Assembly: GCA_026400595.1 (NCBI GenBank)
Contig: JAPLOT010000237.1
Span: 1 to 12,709 of the forward strand
Length of the DNA stretch: 12,709 bases
Source of the DNA: Alphaproteobacteria bacterium
GTDB lineage: Bacteria; Pseudomonadota; Alphaproteobacteria; Rhizobiales; Aestuariivirgaceae
Direction of reading: 5' to 3'
Shown: positions 8,240 to 12,709 of the stretch, piece after piece
Layout of the letters: every line of letters starts with the position of its first letter
Numbering within the stretch: the stretch's first letter is position 1
The notes under the pieces: generated by a model
Database searches by the model: none
The model's input: the letters and a program-made list of their open reading frames with translations, nothing else
What the model was told of the DNA's origin: nothing
Program-made: the position numbers and the translations under genes

Positions 8240-9562
8240 TTAGAGGCGGTGCAGGCGGGCGTCGGACTGATCGAGGCGCTTGCGGATCTGGGTGACGATG
8301 AAGGAATCATCCGGCACGCAGTTCTCGTAGGTCAGGTACTCGCCGGCCTTGACCGGCTTGATGACTTTGGCGCCCTCGGCAAGGCCCAGCGGCACGGCAT
8401 TGGCGCTGCGCGCCGCGGCGTGTGTCATGGCCCAGGCGCGATATTCGGTCTCGCCGATCTTGCCCAGCGTCTCGCCCGGCTTGAGATCGCGCTTGGCGAC
8501 CGTGATGGCTTCGGCGATGGGCTGCTCCAGCGGCACCATGTCTGCGCGCTTGTGCAGCACCGCCCGCGCCGCCGAAAGCGGCACCTCCAGGCTGGTGAGA
8601 TGGTAGGGCCGGAACAGCGTGAAATAGGGGCCCTTGCCCACCTTGAGATCGATCAGGCGTTCGAGCACGCGCGGGTGATCGGTCCCGACGATGCAGAAGA
8701 CGCCGGGCGCCACGCCCTTGCCGATGGAATAGTCGACGCAGCCTGCCTTCGAGAGGACGCCGCCATCCGCTTTCGGAACCAGCACCGAGGCCAGTTCCTC
8801 GCGCGTTGCCGCCGGTCCATGCATGCCCGGAACATCGGGCACCAGACCGGTGCAGTTGGCGATTGCCACCATCTCGATCATGGTCTTGGAGCCGTCGACG
8901 AACTCCACCAGCATGCGCGCGTTCATGTTGCGCGCCTTGGCCTCGGCCTCGTATTCGGCCGGCACCGCATCGAACTTCAGCGGATTGTTCTTGCCCTTGC
9001 CGGCACAGATGATGTCGAGCCCGATGGACTGGGCGAAGCCGATCAGTTCCAGCGTCGCTGCCGGCTCGTCGCCCGCCGCTCCCGTGTAGATCACGCCGGC
9101 GCGGCGCGCCTCTTCATGAAGGTGGCGGCCGATGGTGATGTCGGCTTCGACATTCAGCATCACCACATGCTTGCCGTTGGCGATGGCATCCAGCGCGAAG
9201 CGCGTGCCGATGTTCGGATTGCCGGTGGCGTCGATGACGACGTCGATGCGGCCCGCGCGGGCCAAGGCGTCGAGATTGGACGTGATGGCCAACCGGCCTC
9301 GCTCGATCGCCGCATCGATCTCCGCGGCGGAATCCGCATGCACCGTCGCATCTTCAGGGAAACCGGCCAGAGTCGTGGCGGCCAGGGCCTGGGGCGGACG
9401 CATCTCGGCAACGGCTCCGAGGCGCAGGCCCGGCATCCGGTTCAATTGAACGACGATGTCGGTTCCCATCTGGCCGCAACCGGCCAAACCGATGGTCACG
9501 GGCCGTCCGGCATCCGCACGGGCTTTCAGTTCGGCAACGAGAGGCGAGACTCCGGAGATCAT
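8240..9562 (-). CDS. Homoserine dehydrogenase-like NAD(P)-dependent oxidoreductase with C-terminal SAF domain (COG4091 type)
   Basis: This is a 440-residue protein starting at ATG 9562, whose first base is the last base of the aldolase stop (TGATG); a GTG one codon upstream is also possible. The N-terminal Rossmann domain shows IGLAGCGQMG (GxGxxG at 28-33), then IDVVIDATGNP (106-116) and HVVMLNVEAD (132-141), a pattern shared with homoserine dehydrogenases. The middle holds ICAGKGKNNP (185-194). The C-terminal part, about 355-425, has SAF-domain features: AKRDLKPGETLG and IKPVKAGEYLTYENC. No aspartokinase or ACT domain is present, and the length and architecture are those of the uncharacterised COG4091 group, not of true threonine-pathway enzymes. 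The tight coupling to a FucA-type aldolase suggests that it oxidises or reduces a sugar-derived intermediate. Its reaction is unknown to me. Confidence 0.85.
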   Translation of the reverse strand: MISGVSPLVAELKARADAGRPVTIGLAGCGQMGTDIVVQLNRMPGLRLGAVAEMRPPQALAATTLAGFPEDATVHADSAAEIDAAIERGRLAITSNLDALARAGRIDVVIDATGNPNIGTRFALDAIANGKHVVMLNVEADITIGRHLHEEARRAGVIYTGAAGDEPAATLELIGFAQSIGLDIICAGKGKNNPLKFDAVPAEYEAEAKARNMNARMLVEFVDGSKTMIEMVAIANCTGLVPDVPGMHGPAATREELASVLVPKADGGVLSKAGCVDYSIGKGVAPGVFCIVGTDHPRVLERLIDLKVGKGPYFTLFRPYHLTSLEVPLSAARAVLHKRADMVPLEQPIAEAITVAKRDLKPGETLGKIGETEYRAWAMTHAAARSANAVPLGLAEGAKVIKPVKAGEYLTYENCVPDDSFIVTQIRKRLDQSDARLHRL

Positions 9563-10302
9563 CACTTGGCTTTCTTGACCTTCTTCTTGTCCTTCTTCGG
9601 CACATCGATCCGCACCGGTGCGAAGACCGCATGCGCCTCGTCCTTGCCGAGTTCGTCCGACTGTTTACCATAGGTTTTGAAACGGGCCAGCACCGTTGTC
9701 ATCTGTTCGTCATTGAGCAGGACCGGGGTTCCGGCCTGCAGCGCCGCCCAGTACTGGTGGCTGATGGTTTCGACCTCGCCCGCCCGCCACAGGGCCTTTT
9801 CGAGGTTGGGGCCGAAGGCGATCTGGCCATGATTGCCGAGCAGGCAGGCCGAGCGGTCTTCCAGTGCCTTGAGCATGACGTCGGAAAGGGCCTGGGTGCC
9901 GAATTCGGCATAGTCCGAGCAGCGGATGGTGGTGCCGCCGCCGATCCCGATCATGTAGTGGAAGGGCGGAATGTCCTTGCGCAGGCAGGCAAGCGCCGTG
10001 GCATAGATCGAGTGCGTATGCACGATGGCACCGGCTTCCTTGCGGTGCTTGAAGATGTCCATGTGCATGCGCCATTCGGTGGAGGGCAGATAGTCGCCGA
10101 TGTAACGTCCCTCGAAATCCATCTCGACGATGTGATGCGGCTTCATCTTGTGATAGGGAACGCCGGAGGCGGTGATCAGGAATCCGCCATCGATCCGCGC
10201 ACTGACGTTTCCGGACGTGCCCTGGTTGATGCCGTCCTCGTTCATCTTCAGGCAGGTTTCGATGATCTCCTCGCGCAGGGACAGGTGCTTCAGCTTTGCC
10301 AT
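9562..10302 (-). CDS. Class II aldolase (L-fuculose-1-phosphate aldolase / FucA-AraD family)
   Basis: This is a 246-residue zinc aldolase. Conserved elements are NQGTSGNVSAR (26-36), TASGVPY (44-50), PSTEWRMH (73-80), HTHSIYAT (95-102) and GNHGQ (156-160). Glu76, His95, His97 and His158 correspond, with a constant shift of three, to the catalytic Glu73 and the zinc ligands His92, His94 and His155 of E. coli FucA. FucA-type enzymes cleave a ketose-1-phosphate into dihydroxyacetone phosphate and an aldehyde; some relatives are epimerases or decarboxylases. The chosen ATG at 10302 has GGAG five bases upstream; a TTG 15 bases earlier is less likely. The C-terminus carries an unusual lysine-rich tail (KKDKKKVKKAK) beyond the usual fold. 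It overlaps the SAF oxidoreductase gene and is divergent from FGGY kinase 2, its likely supplier of substrate. Confidence 0.9.
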   Translation of the reverse strand: MAKLKHLSLREEIIETCLKMNEDGINQGTSGNVSARIDGGFLITASGVPYHKMKPHHIVEMDFEGRYIGDYLPSTEWRMHMDIFKHRKEAGAIVHTHSIYATALACLRKDIPPFHYMIGIGGGTTIRCSDYAEFGTQALSDVMLKALEDRSACLLGNHGQIAFGPNLEKALWRAGEVETISHQYWAALQAGTPVLLNDEQMTTVLARFKTYGKQSDELGKDEAHAVFAPVRIDVPKKDKKKVKKAK

Positions 10303-10345
10303 GGGAACTCCGGACAATGGACGGTGTGCGTTCGTTTCGGGCCGA

Positions 10346-10375
10346 CCTATAGTCCCAGTCCGCCGTCACATACAA
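10346..10375 (-). promoter_or_regulatory. Candidate promoter for the aldolase-oxidoreductase transcript
   Basis: On the minus strand TTGTAT (10375-10370) is 18 bases from TATAGG (10351-10346), preceded by C as in many alphaproteobacterial CTATA-type -10 boxes. This leaves a leader of roughly 37 bases to the ATG at 10302, which has its own GGAG ribosome site. Confidence 0.42.
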
Positions 10376-10376
10376 G
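10365..10376 (-). promoter_or_regulatory. Shared upstream element, copy 2 (CTTGTATGTGAC)
   Basis: This minus-strand element matches the copy at 8171-8159 except for one missing T. In this copy it covers the candidate -35 box of the aldolase promoter. Two copies, one in front of each half of the minus-strand cluster, would allow coordinated control. Confidence 0.35.
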
Positions 10377-10380
10377 TCAC

Positions 10381-10418
10381 GCAGGGCGATTGACGCCCAT
10401 GCGGCGAATGCGCAGACT
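10381..10418 (+). promoter_or_regulatory. Candidate promoter with overlapping dyad for FGGY kinase 2
   Basis: TTGACG (10390-10395) is 17 bases from a weak -10 candidate CAGACT (10413-10418). The -35 box sits in the loop and right arm of an imperfect dyad, GCAGGGCG (10381-10388) against CGCCCATGC (10394-10402) with one bulged base. The arrangement could let a regulator control the kinase promoter, and it lies back to back with the aldolase promoter. The -10 match is poor, so the assignment is tentative. Confidence 0.3.
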
Positions 10419-10439
10419 GGCGAAAAACAGGGTTCAATC

Positions 10440-11843
10440 ATGAGTTTCGAACGCCCGCGGGGCATCGCCGTCGCCGACGTCGGATACACCAACACCAAGA
10501 TCATGCTCTTTTCGCCCGACCTCGCGCCGGTGGCGGAGCGCAAGATTGCCAGCCGGCACCGCGAGGGACCGCCCTATCGCAGCATCGACCCCGAGCCCAT
10601 GGTGGCGCTGTGCCGCGAGGCCTTGCCCGAACTCGACCGGATCCTGCCGGTCGACGCGATTGTCCCCTGTGCCCACGGCGCGGCGCTGGCCTGCCAGGCT
10701 GCCGACGGCAGCCTGGCCATGCCGGTCATGGACTATACCTCCGAGCCGCCGCCGGACATCGTCGCGGACTACCGCCGGATCGCACCGGGCTTCGAGGAGA
10801 CCTTCTGCACACTGCTGCCCATGGCTCTGACCCACGGCCTGCAGCTCTACTGGCAACAGCGGGCCTGGCCGGCGGAATTCGCCCGCATCGCGACGGTGAT
10901 CCCCTGGATCCAGTATGTCGGCTTCCGACTCAGCGGCAAGGCGGTTACCGAGATGTCGAGCATGTCGTGCCAGACCCATTTGATGGACACACGCAGTCAG
11001 ACGCTCTCGTCGCTGGTGAAGCGCCAGGGCTGGGAAGCCCTCTTTCCGCCCATGGCCAAGGCCTGGGAGACCATCGGCCGGCTCAGGCCCGAGTTCACGG
11101 GGCCCGGCTTCCGCGGCCGCGGCGCCGTGCTTGGCGGCGTGCATGACTCGACCGCCAACTACATGCGCTATGTCTGTGCCGGGCTGGACCGTTTTTCGCT
11201 CGTCTCGACCGGCACCTGGAGCATCAGCTTCGACACCTCGACGCCGCTCGATCATCTGGTCGAAGCGCGTGACACCAACACCAATACGGATGTACTGGGC
11301 CGCACCGTGGCCTGCAGCCGGTTCTTCGGCGGCAAGGAATTCGAGCAGGTGGCAGGCGACGCGCCGGCCGAGGCGGCCTCCCTCGACATGGTGCGCGAAC
11401 TGATCGTCAAGGGCATCATGGCGCTGCCCTCCTTCACCGATTCCGGCGGCCCGGTTCCGCGTTCGGGCGGGCGCGGACGGATCGTCGGCGACCTTCCGGC
11501 GAGCGCCGAAGCCCGCGCCTCGCTCGCGGCCCTCTATTGCGCACAGATGGTGTCGGAGCAGCTCGATGCCATTTCGTCCCGTCACGATGTCATCGTCGAC
11601 GGACCTTTCGCGCAGAATCCCGTGTTGATGGCCATCCTCGCCGATCTCCGCCGCGGGCAGCAGGTGAAGGCCTCGGACTTGCGCGATGGAACGACAGTGG
11701 GCGCGGCGAGTCTCGCACTCATCGATGACGGCAGGCTTCCCTCCATCGGTCTGTCCCTCAAGCTTCAAGCGCCGCCGGATCTTGCGGGACTTGCCCGGTA
11801 CCACTCGAACTGGAAGGAGAAGGCCTATGCGCATCTGGCTTAG
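10440..11843 (+). CDS. FGGY-family carbohydrate kinase 2, rhamnulokinase/fuculokinase-like
   Basis: This is a 467-residue kinase. The N-terminal phosphate motif is VADVGYTNTK (11-20, with Asp13, Gly15 and Thr17). The substrate/catalytic segment GAVLGGVHDSTANY places the expected catalytic base at Asp236, and SLVSTGTWSISF (253-264) is typical of the rhamnulokinase side of the family. The ATP-site region reads IVDGPFAQNPVLMAILADL and GTTVGAASLALIDDG. The ATG at 10440 has a modest CAGGG eight bases upstream. It is divergent from the FucA-type aldolase gene and shares its control region. A kinase of this branch beside a FucA-type aldolase is the layout of ketose-1-phosphate pathways such as fucose and rhamnose. 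No isomerase gene is seen in the window, so the entering sugar may already be a ketose, or the isomerase is elsewhere. Confidence 0.88.
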   Translation: MSFERPRGIAVADVGYTNTKIMLFSPDLAPVAERKIASRHREGPPYRSIDPEPMVALCREALPELDRILPVDAIVPCAHGAALACQAADGSLAMPVMDYTSEPPPDIVADYRRIAPGFEETFCTLLPMALTHGLQLYWQQRAWPAEFARIATVIPWIQYVGFRLSGKAVTEMSSMSCQTHLMDTRSQTLSSLVKRQGWEALFPPMAKAWETIGRLRPEFTGPGFRGRGAVLGGVHDSTANYMRYVCAGLDRFSLVSTGTWSISFDTSTPLDHLVEARDTNTNTDVLGRTVACSRFFGGKEFEQVAGDAPAEAASLDMVRELIVKGIMALPSFTDSGGPVPRSGGRGRIVGDLPASAEARASLAALYCAQMVSEQLDAISSRHDVIVDGPFAQNPVLMAILADLRRGQQVKASDLRDGTTVGAASLALIDDGRLPSIGLSLKLQAPPDLAGLARYHSNWKEKAYAHLA

Positions 11844-12709
11844 CCTTGCCGCGGTGATGCTGGCCGCCAACCCGGCCCAGGCCTTCGACTGCACCAAGGC
11901 CTCGACGGCGGTGGAGAAGGCAATCTGCGGCGAAGACGCGCTCAAGTCCCTCGATGACCGCATGAGCGAGGCCTATGGCGCCGTGCGCAAGCTCTCCACC
12001 GAGGCCGAGCGCCCTATGCTGGCGCGGTCGCAGAAGGCCTGGATCGCCGAGCGCGAAGCCAATTGCCCGAAGTCCGAAGCCGGCATCGTTGCCTGCATCA
12101 CCGAAATGACCCGCGAGCGCCTGATGCTCTTCGAAGGCAAGCCCGAGAGTGGCACGGCACCCGCCGGCCGCATCATCCCGGTCTTCATCCTGCAGGAGGG
12201 AACCCCCGCGGTCTATGAACTCGACGTCACCATGCTGCGTTTCGCCGATGCGCGCACGCCCGGCGAGAAACGGTTCAATGCGATCGCCGACGAGATCAGG
12301 GCACGCGTCAAGACCGGCAAACACGGCGAGGACACCATGGACCGCGTCTACTCCATGATCGAGGCGATGTCCTTTCGCTTTGCCGTGCCGCGGCTGTACT
12401 CGGTCGAACACAGCTTCTGGTCCTTCACCGGCGGCGCGCATGGCAATGGCGGCACCCAGAACTTCAACTTCGATCCGGTGACCGGCAAGGACTACACGGT
12501 GGATGATGTCTTCCCCGAAGACGCGGTCGTGAAGCTGATCGCCAGCTGCAAGGACAAGATCATTGCCGAGAAGAAGAGCCGCTGGGGCAGCGAACCATAC
12601 GATCCGGCGCAGGACTTCTCCATGCAGGATGGCGTGATCGGCGAACATGTGGCGACCTTCAGCCGCTGGAGCTTCAATGCCGAGGGAGCAAGCGTGAACT
12701 TCGACTCCT
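11827..12709 (+). CDS. Secreted protein with N-terminal LprI-type (DUF1311) domain and RsiV-type (DUF3298) domain, partial (3' end outside window)
   Basis: The frame stays open from ATG 11827 to the window edge (294 codons). A strong AAGGAG lies about seven bases before the ATG, and the gene overlaps the end of kinase 2 by 17 bases in another frame. Residues 1-19 form a signal peptide with an AQA cleavage site. The mature protein opens with FDCTKASTAVEKAIC...SLDDRMSEAY, the pattern of LprI/DUF1311 domains with paired Cys (22, 35). Two more Cys follow near 79 and 87. The later FTGGAHGNGG and NFDPVTGKDYTVDDVF match the RsiV-like domain. LprI proteins are linked to lysozyme inhibition and RsiV to lysozyme sensing, so an envelope or periplasmic role is likely. 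A role in sugar use is not evident; co-transcription may be incidental. Confidence 0.85.
   Translation, partial: MRIWLSLAAVMLAANPAQAFDCTKASTAVEKAICGEDALKSLDDRMSEAYGAVRKLSTEAERPMLARSQKAWIAEREANCPKSEAGIVACITEMTRERLMLFEGKPESGTAPAGRIIPVFILQEGTPAVYELDVTMLRFADARTPGEKRFNAIADEIRARVKTGKHGEDTMDRVYSMIEAMSFRFAVPRLYSVEHSFWSFTGGAHGNGGTQNFNFDPVTGKDYTVDDVFPEDAVVKLIASCKDKIIAEKKSRWGSEPYDPAQDFSMQDGVIGEHVATFSRWSFNAEGASVNFDS

Noticed and set aside
8240..9562. Assignment as housekeeping homoserine dehydrogenase
   Set aside because: The C-terminal SAF domain, absence of an ACT domain and the sugar-operon context point to the separate COG4091 group.
8189..9673. A 494-codon plus-strand open frame opposite the SAF oxidoreductase
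   Set aside because: Antisense shadow. The minus-strand frame has GxGxxG and SAF-domain patterns.
10303..10317. TTG start for the aldolase five codons upstream
   Set aside because: The ATG at 10302 has GGAG at five bases; the TTG would place that ribosome site inside the gene.
10434..11963. A 509-codon minus-strand open frame opposite FGGY kinase 2
   Set aside because: Antisense shadow of the kinase, with no domain or plausible start context.

Overview
This window looks like chromosomal or megaplasmid DNA of a high-GC alphaproteobacterium, most likely of the Hyphomicrobiales (Rhizobium/Mesorhizobium type). The reasons are the strong G/C bias at third codon positions, the type of ABC sugar-uptake operon and the protein sequences. 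I see no rRNA, tRNA, insertion sequence, phage gene or CRISPR array. No transcriptional regulator gene lies in the window.

Layout. About 10.3 kb on the minus strand is a tightly packed carbohydrate-catabolism cluster. In transcription order it reads: FucA-type class II aldolase (10302-9562), a homoserine-dehydrogenase-like oxidoreductase with a C-terminal SAF domain (9562-8240), a 184-base regulatory gap, MalF-type permease (8055-7147), MalG-type permease (7147-6239), solute-binding protein (6193-4673), a strong hairpin (4662-4634), FGGY kinase 1 (4627-3095), sn-glycerol-1-phosphate dehydrogenase (AraM/EgsA)-type dehydrogenase (3098-1779), MalK/UgpC-type ATPase (1763-708) and a GpsA-type NAD(P) dehydrogenase that leaves the window (711-1). 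Most junctions are ATGA, GTGA or TGATG overlaps, which implies translational coupling. On the plus strand, divergent from the aldolase, lie a second, rhamnulokinase-like FGGY kinase (10440-11843) and a secreted LprI/RsiV-domain protein (11827 to the window end) that overlaps the kinase by 17 bases.

How it may work (inference). A binding-protein-dependent ABC importer takes up a small sugar or polyol. Module A (kinase 1, the AraM-type enzyme and the GpsA-type enzyme) would phosphorylate a polyol or ketose and oxidise or reduce the phosphate ester. Module B (kinase 2, the aldolase and the SAF oxidoreductase) resembles a ketose-1-phosphate route in which the aldolase yields dihydroxyacetone phosphate plus an aldehyde. 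No pathway known to me uses exactly this set, so the substrate is left open. The co-occurrence of two FGGY kinases with dehydrogenases of the two opposite glycerol-phosphate stereochemical families is the most interesting signal here.

Regulation. The two intergenic regions, 8056-8239 and 10303-10439, hold sigma70-like promoters, several dyads and a near-identical 12-13 base element found in both. This suggests a shared regulator encoded outside the window. There is no gene-free stretch longer than 300 bases.
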